Of a stretch of DNA of 64,000 nucleotides, positions 1 to 13,291 are shown piece by piece. The stretch covers positions 7,483,001 to 7,547,000 of the forward strand of contig CANTUR010000239.1 in assembly GCA_947683625.1 (NCBI GenBank), written 5' to 3'. How positions within the stretch are numbered: the stretch's first letter is position 1; the number at the start of each line of letters is the position of its first letter. The DNA comes from Mallotus nudiflorus. Lineage: Eukaryota; Streptophyta; Magnoliopsida; Malpighiales; Euphorbiaceae. Made by a program: the position numbers and the translations under genes. The notes under the pieces were generated by a model. It saw only the letters and a list, made by a program, of their open reading frames with translations. It did no database searches and was not told where the DNA came from.

Positions 1-859
1 TACACCAGAAGCTGAAGAAACTCCGGATGCAGATGTGCAAAATAAGGTAAACTCATCTCCTTTAGTAACTCCAAATACTGAGCCTCGATATCCTTCTAGA
101 ATTAATAGAGGGGTACCAAAAAAATATTATGATCGGGACCTTCATACCAAAGCTAAATATCCTATCAACAACTTCATATTAACTAACCATTTTTCTAACT
201 CACATGCACTATTGTAAATCAATTATCTACTGTATCTATTCCAAGTAATGTGCAAGAAGCCTTAGATGATCCGAATTGGAAGAAAGCCATGAATGATGAA
301 ATGGAGGCATTGCAGAAGAAATGAACATGGGATCTTGTTCCTCTTCCTGAAGGCAAGATAACAGTGGGGTGTAGGTGGATATTCACTATCAAACTCAATT
401 CAGATGGAAGCATAAATCGATATAAAGCTCGATTGGTAGCAAAGGGGTATACTCAAAAGTATGGAATTGATTATGAAGATAAATTTGCCCAGTAGCAAAA
501 ATGAACATCATTCGAGTTCTTTTTTCCTTAGCTACCAACCTAGACTGGCCGCTATGATAATTTGATGTGAAGAATGCATTTTTGAATGGAACCACAGATG
601 AAGAAGTGTATATGGATCCACCAGCAGGAACTAGATGTACTGACTAAGTATACAAACTAAAAAGGGTATTGTATGGACTCAAGAAATCACCTCAAGCATG
701 GTTTGGACGACTCTTTACTTTCATGAGAAAGCTCAGATATAAGCAAAGTGATGCTGATCGCACACTATTCATCAAACAGAAGTTAGGTAAAGTCATTGCA
801 CTTAATGTATATGTTGATGATATGATGGTCACTGAAAATAATCTAAGTGAGACAATAAT
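1..859 (+). pseudogene. Ty1/copia retrotransposon polyprotein relic, integrase-RT linker and RT
   Basis: Decayed copia polyprotein that enters from outside the left edge. The integrase/RT linker motif RYPSR lies near 88-102. The RT domain then runs from about 215 (ALDDPNWKKAMNDEM, near 260-305) through VGCRWIF and YKARLVAKGYTQ to YGLKKSPQAW (672-701) and the catalytic YVDD (810-821). An in-frame TGA at 322-324 follows the residues EALQKK, and frameshifts follow near 485-560, so it is non-functional. The frame stops where the solo LTR inserts at 865 and resumes after 3784 with KDLGNLKYFLGI. RT would copy element RNA into cDNA in cytoplasmic virus-like particles. The lineage within copia was not resolved. 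Confidence 0.9.
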
Positions 860-2494
860 CTTACTATCACGACCCGAACTCGAGGATACATGATCGGCAC
901 TAGGGAATGGGTAGGCATAAGGCCCCCGAAACCCGTAGTAAGCCTAAAGGAAAAGAAAATAAAACCATTCATATTTTAAACTTCAATTAAAAACAAAACA
1001 TATTATCAAATTGATTTTTCTCAAATTACACAAATTCAACTGCTTAAATAATAATGTGTTTAAACATCTCATATTATAAATTGAATTTAAATCTTATACA
1101 TGAGTGTGTTTCCTACATAATTATGCTTAAACCATCCAAATTCTTAGTACATATACTACTGCAGCAGCCTAGATTAACACACAGTACAACTTACAATGAC
1201 CTACATAAAATAGTCGGTGAAGAAGAAACCCAGCATGGAGGTAGTTTGAGGTTGAACTCCCAAGCTCCTGAAAAAAAAATAAATTGAGGGGAATCAGATC
1301 TCATTGAGTAAGTCAATAAAAAGAGCTGTACGGTTTGAAAACCTTTGAAAAATATATATGTTTATAGTGAAAATAATTTATAATGTATAAGTATAATTTT
1401 TTGAAAAATCTCGGTACAACCCTAAACCCAAAAATCTAAATGGCCAACTGGGCCTATTTATTCTAACTAGACTATCGATCCCCGAGAGCAAAGGCATCAA
1501 CCGAGGCACCAAACCGTAGTCATTCACTTAATCCAAATATATGGTACTGGCGGTCCCCGAGAGCAAAGACATCGATCGAGGCACCCATCCATGTCCATTA
1601 TCATCCTTACAATCACTGGCGGTCCCCGAGAGCAAAGGCTTCCATCGAGGCACCCGTCCCAGTTTAACATTCATCAATCATACATATATCGGATCCATCT
1701 CTCAATCTCTACCATGTGCACATAGTCTTGGTGAAGCCCACCAGGTAGCCCGTTCTACCAAAATTTCTTAAAATCGATTTTAAATAAATAAACTGCGTTT
1801 AAAGCTTAAATAACAACATTAAATTAAATAAATCATATAATCAATATTAAAATATAAGCGCATGCATTTGCTAATTAAAACATATGCACAGATCATTCTA
1901 TCGACTAACAGGATGAATGCAAATGCTGACGACCACGCGTCTGCCTCGGTCTCACAGCTTCTGCTCTGATATGCTCTAAAAGAAAAATAATGAATCGACT
2001 TTTAGAATATGACTATGGAATTGAAATCAACAGTCAATAAAATAAAATAATGAAATTTTAGGCTGACTCGAGGAAAGTGGGCAAGACTTGATAGACAGGA
2101 TATAACCTAACTAATGGTAGAAATTTTACGAATATCACGTTTTACGAGAAAATCTATCGAAATTTCGACAGAGTCTCCTCTATAAAACGGACATCTCTCT
2201 ACCGAAGGTAGAGCCAAACCTGCATAGAAAATGCACTTCTAATATCCACAACATCCACACTCGAGTCGGGCTCCCAAAACTATACTCAACCTTGACCGAG
2301 ATCACAACTCAATAGAATATTGAGAATTATTAACATTTTTCTCAAAACACAAATTTCACATACACATATACTAAAAATAAACAAAAAAAATATATGAAAT
2401 CTCAATTATTCAAAAAAATTAAACGACTAAATTTGCATTCCATCATCAAAATATAAATATAATTATAACCCAAATTAAAACCATTGTAATGTAT

Positions 2495-2499
<5 letters not shown>

Positions 2500-2567
<68 letters not shown>
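2500..2567. repeat. (AT)n microsatellite
   Basis: Uninterrupted AT dinucleotide run inside the solo LTR. Confidence 0.95.
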
Positions 2568-2571
<4 letters not shown>

Positions 2572-3239
2572 GAAATTTAATATTTAAAATTTACACTACT
2601 TAAATAAAAATACCAATTAATTTATAAAAATTTCTAAACCCTTTAAATATTAATAAAACTAATTAAAATATAAATTTTACCATATTTAGTGTAAAATTAC
2701 ATTTTTACCCCCTTAAAATACATACATTACATAATGTGCTATTAATACTAAAAATAATTCCTTAAAATTATTTAATCATCCCAAAAATTATTTTCTCAAA
2801 ATAAACCTTCCTAATATAATTAAAACATACAATCAACCAAAAATATTCAAGATCAAGGAAGAAAAAGAAAGAAATAGGGTGAGCATTACTCACCTCTAAG
2901 CTGTCGAGACAGAGAAGGAGCAAGGGCTCACTGTCACCGGAAAACAGGGAGGTGGAGCAGCACAAGCAAGGCAACAGCACATGACAGGCGGAGGGAGACA
3001 AAGCTGGTGGAAGGTGTTGTCGCGTGCGTGCAGGGGACCAGAGCTGACTGCTGTGTGAGGAGAAGGAAGTCCTGTCGCGAGGAAGGAGAAGGCAGCAGCA
3101 GTAGACCGCTCGAAGAAGGTGGCGAGCGCAGGTCCTCTGGTGGAGGTGAGGGTGGCGCCGTTGAAGGGAGTGTTGGTGATGATGGTGAATAGGGGGGGGG
3201 GTGTGAGACAGGAGGTGGGTTTTTCTTCGGCTTCTAATG

Positions 3240-3686
<447 letters not shown>

Positions 3687-3784
3687 TCATAAAATATAAT
3701 ATGATGAAAAAGTAATTATTAATAATATGATTTGATAAAAATACCCCTTTTTATTTAAGTAAATATATAGGGTATTACACTTAC

Positions 3785-4281
3785 AAAGACAGTTAGCATT
3801 CGAGTTTGAACTTAAGGATTTGGGTAACTTGAAGTACTTTTTAGGAATTAAAATTACAAGATTAGCTCAAGGAATTTCCCTCTACCTATGATAGTATGTA
3901 ATGGACCTACTGACAGAGACAAGCATGCTTGATTGTAAGCCAGTCGAGACTTCAATTGAAGTCAACCATGGACTTTCAGTCCTAGAAGATCAAGTTCCAA
4001 CTAATGAAGATCGGTATCAAAGGTTAGTGGGAAGGTTGATTTACCTATCTTATATTTGGCCAGACATTGCTTATATAGTAAGTGTTGTAAGTTAGTTTAT
4101 ACATTCTCTGAGTAAAGAACATATGGATGCAGTATACCGAGTATTAAGATATCTAAATTCTTCTAATGGCAAAGGGTTATTCTTTGGGAGGAATAAGGAT
4201 TATGAAATTGCAGGCTATACTGATGTTGATTGGGTTGGAAATTGGACTGATAGAAAATCAACGTCTGGCTACTTTAGCTGT
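3785..4281 (+). pseudogene. Ty1/copia RT C-terminus and RNase H relic
   Basis: Continuation of the copia frame interrupted at 865. It encodes KDLGNLKYFLGI, then MDLLTETSMLDCKPVET, RLVGRLIYLSY, PDIAYIVSVVS, a stop, AVYRVLRYL and the RNase H signature DVDWVGNWTDRKSTSGYF. Stops (for example near 3890 and 4093-4095) show it is dead. Homology ends abruptly at about 4281, right after SGYF and before the usual tail of RNase H, so the 3' part of the element and its LTR are deleted or displaced. Confidence 0.88.
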
Positions 4282-7200
4282 AAATTAATTTTATGGTTTT
4301 GTTTGTCTCTAGTCCTTTTAAAGTGATTTTTTTTAGTGTACTAGGTGTGTAGCATACATCAACTTTTGGGGGTTCTGAAATCTATTACATGATTATTGGT
4401 AGATTAAGGGATAAAAAAATTACAAGGTTCCTAAACAAGTTGTAGAAAAAGTAGCTCAATTTAGATTATCAAAAAATGGTAAAACCAAAAACATTGAAGA
4501 GAATTAAAATGGAGATTTATAAGATACTGAAGAACTTTGTTGAAAGAAATTTAATTTTCAACATAAACAATAAATGGAAACATAAATTCTAATTAAAAGC
4601 TAAATTGTTCATGCCAAAAACTAGACATGGGAAATCCGTAAGCGTATAGAATCATGCAAGTAGTAAAATAAGATTGTCCCCATAAAGATTGAAAATTGAT
4701 TATTGTAATACTTAAAGTGTTTATTTGTTTAGAAAACTGAATGGAAATTATTTCAATTTAAGCCTAAAAAAAACAAATTCATAATATGATTAAAGACTAG
4801 GTTTCTTACTTTTAACTCAATTTTTCTAAGAATTGCGTTAATTCCTAAACCAAATTAGACTTTATTCACTTGAGAGCATCTTAAGAATTATGAATTTTTC
4901 TCTTAAATAAACCCATAATTAATTAATTACAATTAACACCCAATTATTCAGCTCTCACTTAATTGAATGCTTCTTACAACCAATTTTAATCTTAGCTCTT
5001 AATCAATATTAATTGCCCAATTGTCTCTTAATTAATTAAACAATTAATAGGTTTTTATTGTTTCTAAATAGAATCTATCTTTCAATCAAATCCTATTTTC
5101 TAGATTCATTCATTAGGTGATCAAACTAATGAAGACCTTAAGCATAATAACAACCAATGAACAAGTCTTTTTATTTAGTTTAATCCAATTTAATCACATG
5201 AATGAATTAAAGCAAGAACCCTAAAAAAATATACTACGCATATTGATTAAGAAAAGATATGAAGAAAAAAAATAAGAATCCAAACATTATTGTTAAATTG
5301 AAATTAAATAACAATAGAGTAAGGAAGGAAAAACCCCTTTTTCTACTGCTCAAAGATGAAATAGAAGCTCTAAAGTTCTTAATCTTGAAACATCAATTCT
5401 CTTCATCCATACCAAAAAACTAAAATCGAGCTTATTCTCTCAAGAAAAATAGAAGAAAAATGCTAAAGATTAATTATTTTCTATTGCTCTTCAAATCCTT
5501 TTTTTATCTCCCTCGTAGTTGTTTAAAAATTATCACTTAATCCCATAAAAATAGCAACTTGAAATTTGAATTTCAAAATGAAGTTTGTTGATAGATGGTT
5601 GTTTGTACCCAAGCACATGGTGCATAGCTTTCTTGGCTTGGTGTTATGAATCAGGCATGGCTGCGTAGTTGGGTGAGCATGACTACGGTTGATTCCAATT
5701 TTCCTTTTTTCAATAGGAAGCAATCAGGCACAACCATGCATAAATTTTTAGCCCTTAAAGCCTGATTTTTCTCCTTAAAATGCATTATCTTCAACTCCCA
5801 TGCTCATTCATCCTTTACTTAGCTCCTCTCATAATTTCCATACCATCCTGAATATAAAAACCATGCAAAATTAACCTAAGCATTAAAGCTACATTAAATC
5901 TTTATAAAAAAAAACTAAAAAAAATGCATCTAAAAGAATCTTAATCCTATCCTATCCTATTGAGTGTTCAAAACACAATACTTTTCACATTTATCAATTG
6001 TTATCGAGCATTTTGTATTTTTTCAGTTGTTGATGATGTCAATGTTTGATGATTGATATCCATTTTGCCACAGGAAACTCTCATTTTTATTTGCCTATTA
6101 ACTAATTTTTTCACATTTTTATTTCTTTTCAACCTCTTTTCTTGTAACCATCCAATTAATTAATTAATGAATTAATTATTTTTGGTTTTAGGCTATAATA
6201 TTTATGGGTTTTATAAAAAAAATATTAATTTAGGTACAAATATTTCCCACTACATATAAATGGCTAAACAAGCCTATTATTATGCATAAATTTCCAACCT
6301 TTTCACTATTTTTTAATGTCAACACAGTTTTGGATTTGATTATGGATTTTAGAAGAGAAGATCTTTGCTGAAGAGAAACCTTGCAAAGAATTAAAAAAAA
6401 AAAAAGCCTTATGTATGATGAGAATTGTTGCACATAAGAGAACTCTTATAAAGAGAATCTTGCAAATACCTCTATTTTTTAAGAGAATCCTTATAGAGCA
6501 TTCTTGTAGAAATCCTTAGCTATGAAAAGAACTATTGGCTGTATAGAGAATCCTTATAGAGAACCTTTGCCATGAGAGAATTCTTTTAAAGAATCCTTTG
6601 CTATGAAGAGAATTCTGGAATAGAAAATCTTTATTAGAGAACCTTAGTAGATAATCTTGCTTATGAAGAAAATTCTTGAAAAGAATCCTTGAGAGATCTT
6701 TGCCTATGGAGAGAAATATAATAAAGATCCTTAATTGTGGTTTTTTTTATTTTGTGAGAGATTTCAACTTTAAATGCTTTGATTGTGGCTTCTGCTCCTT
6801 CCTTTTTAAATATTCTAGTTTTGTCCTTGATCTTTCATGATTCTTTTAAAAATTTTCTATAACGATATAAACATGATAAGATTTTATAAAATCTTTTTGA
6901 ATTCTCTTTGATTCTCTATGGTGCTCCACAGTTTTTGCTCTTTAAATTCATAACACTAATAAAAGATTCTTAAGAGTTCCTTAAACAATACACATAAGTT
7001 AGTGCAACAACAATCAACAAATAACACCACATTGTAGCACATTGATAAAGTGGCCAATAGGTGGAGTTTATTGTATTAAAAATTAGAAAAATATTTACAA
7101 GAAACAAACCTATTTGTAGGAAAAATACAATGCATAAGCCATAATTTCAACTATTGCATAAAATTTCTTCACTATATGGCCAATGTTGGTCTAAGATCCT

Positions 7201-7739
7201 TTAATTCTCTTTTATCTTTTATATAATATAGGAAACAATTTCTCCATATACTGTAGACCAATGCTCCTTTTATGGTTGATAAGGGATCCAAAATCAAAAG
7301 TTGTAGTATTGTTGGAAGCCAATAGAGGAAAGGGATCCTCATTTACTAACATTGCTTCTTTTCTTGAACAAAACTTTAGGATTTTCTTGTTGATCCTATC
7401 CTATATAACATTCTTAAAAGTCTAACAATTATTAGTAAAATAATTAAATACATGGTGGTAATGATAGTACTCCTTCCCCTTTAGCTCTTATTTATTGGAG
7501 ATTTTATGATCAATTGGCAATGTGATGAATTTCTCTTTTAAAAAAAAGTTATAAATCTCCTATGTTTTCTCTTTGCTATAGGTATACTAAAAATGAGCAC
7601 TTTTAGGTTGGAATCTCTTTCAAAAATTTAAAGTCTTCCTCACTGGTAAGGACAAACATAGGATCTTTAGGTAGTAAGATCTACTATAACAACTTTGTGA
7701 TTATGCATCTCTTGGAAATAGGTCCTTATGATAGCTTTT
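4282..7739. other. AT-rich intergenic DNA, probable retroelement non-coding relic
   Basis: No gene seen. Positions 4290-4480 resemble 9095-9280 (both contain an AGGTGTGT..TACA(C/T)CAA core). From memory only, 4600-6000 is reminiscent of the untranslated/LTR parts of plant gypsy elements lying 3' of a minus-strand element. Neither boundaries nor target duplications could be found, so this remains an inference. Confidence 0.35.
6420..6735. repeat. Degenerate minisatellite, AGAGAATCCTT-type core
   Basis: About ten imperfect copies of a 25-45 bp motif built from AGAGAATCCTT, TTGCTATGA and AGAGAATTCTT. Spacing is irregular, so it is an old, decaying array. No protein periodicity. Confidence 0.7.
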
Positions 7740-9060
7740 CTCCTCTAGTTCTCCTCATAAAAAAGTTCCTCTTATTCTGCTATGTTTGCTAATAGTTCAT
7801 AGAATTCCCTAAACTCAATACCCTATAACTTCTTTCATAATTATATGTATAATCTCCTTGCAACTTAATGCCCTGTAACTTCTAGGCCATCTTCATATAC
7901 CTTGTCTCTAGAAGGAAGATTTTGCAGTGGTTTCTTATCTTCTTAAACCAAGCAATAAAAAATTTAGCATATTCTCTTTTTGTGTCATTCTAAACAATTC
8001 AGTAAACACAAACCTTAGGCTCATTTCTAAAAATTTGAGTATAAAAAGCTCTTGCCATCTCCTACCATGCAAATATAGAATTCTTTAGCAGTGTCGCATA
8101 TCAAGTAAATGTAGAACCAGTTAATAAAATAGGAAATAATCTCAATTTAAAATTGTAAAAGTTCTTATAATTTTCTTATTCACCACATTGTATAAAGAAT
8201 TTGGTAATATGCTCCTCCTTTCTAGAGAATAAAGAGAACTCTGAAATCTTGTAACCTCTAGGATATGAATTTTCATGATCTATTACTTCAAAATAAGGTT
8301 TGTGAAATTTTGGTAAGCTAATCTACCTTAGGCCAGGATCGTATAATTCCTACACAACCTCTCTTATAACTTCTACATCTAGTGAGGCTTGATTCCTAGG
8401 AATATACTATTAGAAGAACTATTGAATCCCTCTAGCTCACCTTACTATCATAGACCCTGAGCCTCTTTTTAGTGTTGTAGATACCTCCTCCCTCCTATAT
8501 GGAGGTGTATATTTCTCTTTCTCCTCTAGGTAGATTTGAATTGGGCTATGAGAGTCACCTGCCTCCTATGATGATGATTATATCTCGAGTTCCTTAGGTT
8601 GTTTGTTAGCCTTAGGGGGTGTCTTAATACTTGCACTCTTAGAACTTCGTTGCATCATGCTAGTAATTTGTTGAAGGTGATGATCCAGCTTATGAGAAAA
8701 TACTTTCTGACTTTACTCTATAGTTTTTGTCAAAGATTCTAGGAGTGTAGACTGTGTTTCCTTCTATGACTCTATGAATTTGGACTGCAACTCTAAGAAC
8801 TTGAATTGTGTATCCTTATACTCTGGAAAGAAACTTTTGAGAATTTTTTTAATAACATATGTGCCATCTAGTTAAATTGTCGTCCCAACAATAAGACCTC
8901 TTAGAAATTGAGTACTCTCTTGGTGTTGAATTTGCTTCTCAAAGTTCTCTACAATGTGGGGAATGTAGTCATATACCCCTACTATTATAGGTGCCTCCTC
9001 CTAGTCTCAGGATCAGGTATTGTCCTTTTCTATAAAATTTTTTTATGATATTTCAACAGT
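7740..9060 (-). pseudogene. gypsy-type gag relic
   Basis: Reading the minus strand from 9060 down, fragments of a plant retrotransposon gag (PF03732-like) appear in order. First comes a SKSASIKTPPKANKQPK basic segment near 8620, then YPRGYKISEFSLFS (about 8270-8220), LFPILLTGSTFT (about 8130), EMARAFYTQIFRNEP (about 8060-8015) and FFIAWFKKIRNHCK (about 7960-7920). Many stops and frameshifts interrupt it. Gag forms the cytoplasmic particle that packages element RNA. No matching pol was found to its left, so the element is either deleted or non-autonomous. Confidence 0.72.
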
Positions 9061-12000
9061 GTTCTACTGTGCGTGCCAAAAATAATTTTATCTCTAACCT
9101 TTAAAATTTAAAAATTGAGTATGTTAGGTGTGTGAGGTACACCAATCAATTTGCATTTTTAACTTCTAGTTGATGATTAGTTGTACGTTAAGTTACCTAA
9201 ACTTGCTAGGTTCTTGATCTACCAGAAAATGAGATAGCTAAGTTCAATATAAAAACACTTTTGATATTTGAAAGTAAAAGAACAAGATCAACTACGTACA
9301 AAATTTAATTAAAATAAAAAAAATAATTAATTAATTACTTTTATTTGGGTATTGAGTTTATAGATTCTTAGAGACTCTGTTAAAATATATATTTGGTCCA
9401 AATAAATGATCCCTGTACGTTAGGACAAATCTCATGATAACTTTAGATTGTTAAAAAAAAAAAAATGGTTTTCAAAGTATTGTCATCACCTACAAAGAAT
9501 TTATTGTTGTCTAAATAAAGACATTTAGATAAGAAATATAATTAAATATTTGACAAGTATGAATTGTATTAATTATTTTTGATATACAAGATGCGGGATC
9601 ATACATATATATATATATAAAAGATAATTCCTACTATATAATAATATGATAATGCTCAAGATGTTACCTATTTTTTGTTCTTCTATGAAGTGAGAATTAA
9701 CCATTTTTAACTATGAAAAAAGTTTTTTTTTTTATATAAAAAAATATAATCTTTTAATTTATAAATAGAGGAAAATATATATTCACCCTAAAGTTAAGTA
9801 TGTGAATGCACATGCTGGAAATATTGAATAAAAACCTTGAAAATTGAAGAGCACAATTCAATAAATGATGATGATTTTCATGCAGATAATTAATTTAACA
9901 ATCCAACTTCAATCACATGGAATTGAACTAATGACCAATACTTTTTAAATAGATTTTTAAAAGGTATTGATCAATGGTTTAATCACTCAATCTTGGACCA
10001 ACCCAATAATTAATTCCTATTTTTTTTTAAAGATTGAAGTGATTAATTCCCTTATAAAAGGGAGATCAAGAAAGAATGAGAATTTCTCCTCCCTTAGTAG
10101 TATATTACTTAAGGTGATAAATATTATAACGTGAAGTTATGAGTTTAATTTTCTATTCTTTCTTTAACCTTCTATTTATTAAAAAAAAATGAATGAATGA
10201 GAATTTCAACTTTATTATTTACATTTAGATATTTATAATTTTTTTTATTTTAACAAAATTTAATAACATTATATCAAAAAGTGAGAAAAATATTTACTTT
10301 AAATAAGATAGTTTTATGTATAGTCTATTAAAAACTCCATGCATTAATTTTTGCTTGTGGTAGTGCAAAGCATTTTTGTGGGTTTGGCGTTTCAACATTT
10401 TGTAGACACATGTGGTGATTATTTTGTCTTCCTCTTTCCTTAGGATTGTGAGTGGAGACAATAATAAGTTCACTATCTTATTATTTTAGTGAAATGTTAT
10501 ATGTCATAAAGCTTTTTTTAGTTATGAATATTCAGAACTTATTGAATTTTAATTAATTTTTATCAAACCATTATCATAAAAGTAATAAAAATCTTTTAAC
10601 ACCTAATTTATTATAATTAAATACTCAATAGCTTAAATTCTAAATGTTTCTTGAATAAGAACTAATAATAAACTGATATGTAATAATATTTTTATAATTA
10701 TCTTAATATATAAGATGTATGATTGAGCCCATTCATAGTGGGAAAAATAATAAGAGAATGAATGTTGACTTTTTATTTTGAAACTTATTGTGTAATTATT
10801 TCATGTTTTTTTATAAGAACATGGTCAATTAATTTTATATTGTAAATTCTATATTCTTATATGGATTGTAATTACTAATTAAATAATTAAAACTTTGAGT
10901 ATTTATCTTACAAAATAAAATTTAGAATAGACTTTCCTATTTTATATATTATATAAAATCTTATGTTTTTCAATATTTTATATATTATGTTTATATCTAA
11001 TTTACGGGGAAAAAAAGTTATTGTGTTATCTTGTGTATTTTATTATATTAACAAAAGAAACAAGTAGGTAGACTAGCTGGATTAAAAAAATAATAATTAC
11101 AAAAGAATTTTATTTGTGTTAAAAAAAAAAAAAAAGAATAAGATAGACTAGTGGATTCAATAATGGAATTAAAAAGTAGGTCGCTAGAAAATTTAAGTTT
11201 CCAAGTCAAAATAGGATAACAACCGGAAGCATATTGTATCAGTCATGGTTGCGATACTGTACTATTGTGTACTTTCAATTTGGTACGAAGAAAATATGAA
11301 CCAATGATGTAATTAACGAAAGAAAACGATTTATTGAGTAAAACCCACTGAATATAAATGATTATATGTTTTTTAATATTTCATTTACACTGGTCATATG
11401 CAATTGCAAATTACTATATTTTTTATTGAAATATTTTTAACCACAAATAATATATATAGATATTGAATATTTAATTAACACGTATTTTATTATATTTTAT
11501 GTTAGTTAACTTATATTAATTAATTATTTTTATTAATTTGGTATTTCAATGTGAACATAAAATCGAAATAAAATAGTTATTTACCTGTTTTTGCTTTTTC
11601 AAAAGTATATTGCAGAAAAACAACGTGGGTGATCTAACCTGGTTTGATTTTTGGTGCACATATATATTATATAGAGTCAAGCAAATATATATATAAAAAA
11701 TAAACAATTTATTTCTTTTCTAAATTACTGATATTTAAATTCTGTTAAAATGTAAATAATATGATTTAATGTGAATATAAAGTATAAAAAATATAAAATC
11801 TCTTATACATTAAATTATATTTATCGCAATTTAAATTTAAAATATCAATTGAATGAAAATAACATAATAGAATAAATATATTTCAATTTTCTTAATTAGA
11901 CGACAGTATTCATATGCAAAAATTTCCACCCAAATTAATATACAAGTGCTTGTGCACAAGTTTTACAAGTAATCTCTGTATTTCCACTGCAAATATTAGT

Positions 12001-12400
12001 AGTGGCGGTGTTGCATTTGGCAATTGGAATTTATAGCTTTTATTAATTAATTTCATGATAAGATTTTGCTAGTTGATTGATGTGGGTATGTTTATATATA
12101 TACTTCTTTTGACCACTTGAAGTGTGAATACGACTAGTTATATCCAGATATATAAATTTAGGCGAAGGAATTTTTTTTACCATTACAATGTGGCTCATTG
12201 ACCAAAAAAAAAAAACATTACAATGTGGCTCTTCTAGACCCGACTCTAGTAGTAAGACACCCACTACTTCCATGTGCTCGTTCACTTGATGTTGCCAAAT
12301 ATGCCCAGTTGTTTTTGTAGTTGAAACACTCATTAGATGTGTTAATTTTTATCCTTTTTTTTGTTGTAAGATTGAGATTTCTCGATAGAAATTTTATATT
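9061..12400. other. AT-rich intergenic DNA without recognisable genes
   Basis: Homopolymer runs, a short (AT)n at about 9605-9620 and no conserved domain on either strand. A 96-codon open frame on the minus strand (12043-12333) contains a duplicated 16-bp segment (12181-12196 and 12215-12230) and matches nothing I recognise. Confidence 0.6.
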
Positions 12401-12790
12401 TAAATTAACACCCTAACATTTATTTAAACTAATTATTTCGTCCATACTATTTTAAAGTTAATTAAGTATTTTTTTTTAATTTAATTTAATTAACTATTTA
12501 TCCATTATATTAGAATTGTGTATTATAAATTGATAATTTTAACAGCTAAAAAGTCAATGAAACCGATAGAATTGTGCATTATACATCTTTTGAATTGTAT
12601 AAGCATTCAATGCATAATTCTGTTATATTTTTTGGATGCTAAAATTAACTGTTTATAATGTATAATTCTAACGGAGAGATAAATTGTTTCAGAATCAAAT
12701 TTCAGAAGATATTTAATTAATTTTTAAAACAGTAGGAATGAACTAATTAGTTTGAACATACCTCAAGGTGTTAGTATTTTTTTCTTAAAT
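12401..12790. mobile_element. Fold-back MITE with long imperfect inverted repeats
   Basis: The left arm (about 12401-12585) and right arm (about 12608-12790) are imperfect reverse complements. Examples are TTAACACCCTAACA against TGTTAGTATTTTTTTCTTAA, AACTAATTATTTCGTCC against GGAATGAACTAATTAGTTT, and ACAATTCTA/TAGAATTGTG repeated near the centre. The element is about 390 bp with a short loop and no coding capacity. Ends are AT-rich (TTAAAT..ATTTAA), so the target duplication and family (Mutator-, hAT- or Mariner-like) cannot be assigned. Confidence 0.7.
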
Positions 12791-13059
12791 TAATCCACAA
12801 GGACATTGATTATTTTTTAAAATGATAAAAATTCACCTTTTAACAAATTAAGAATATTTAATTAATTTGATTTTGGACCTTTCATCTTGAATAAAACATC
12901 AATTTCTCAAAAATTATAAAAAAATTAGTAGTCTATATCAAAATTAAATAATTGTATTTTGACTCTATTAGGCAGGACAAAAGAAAAACTTCATAAAAAG
13001 AAAATAGTTATTTTTATTGTGCATCTCATTTAACCTTAAAAAATATATTATAATATAAA
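12791..13059. other. AT-rich spacer, nothing recognised
   Basis: No open frame, repeat or motif worth naming. Confidence 0.6.
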
Positions 13060-13291
13060 CTTCTAATTTATTAATTAAAATATACAACTGAGCATTTGAT
13101 CTACTCAACAATAAGGATAGTGAGGTAAGTCCAATTAATTGACTCCTTTTATTCTCTTTAAGTAATTTTTCCTTCTAATTTAGTAATTAAAATATATAAC
13201 CGAGCATTTGATGGACTTCATAATATGAATAGGGGTAGTGAGGCAAATACACCTAATTGACTCCTTTTATTCCCTTTAAATAATTTTTCCT
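13060..13291. repeat. 112-bp tandem duplication, two copies
   Basis: Copy 1 starts at 13060 and copy 2 at 13172. Both begin CTTCTAATTTA and carry GAGCATTTGAT, ATAGTGAGG/GTAGTGAGG and TTGACTCCTTTTATTC. About 15-20% divergence suggests an old duplication. Confidence 0.85.

Noticed and set aside
12043..12333. 96-codon minus-strand frame as a possible host exon
   Set aside because: No recognised domain, contains a local 16-bp duplication and an AT-rich tail, and no neighbouring exon could be found.
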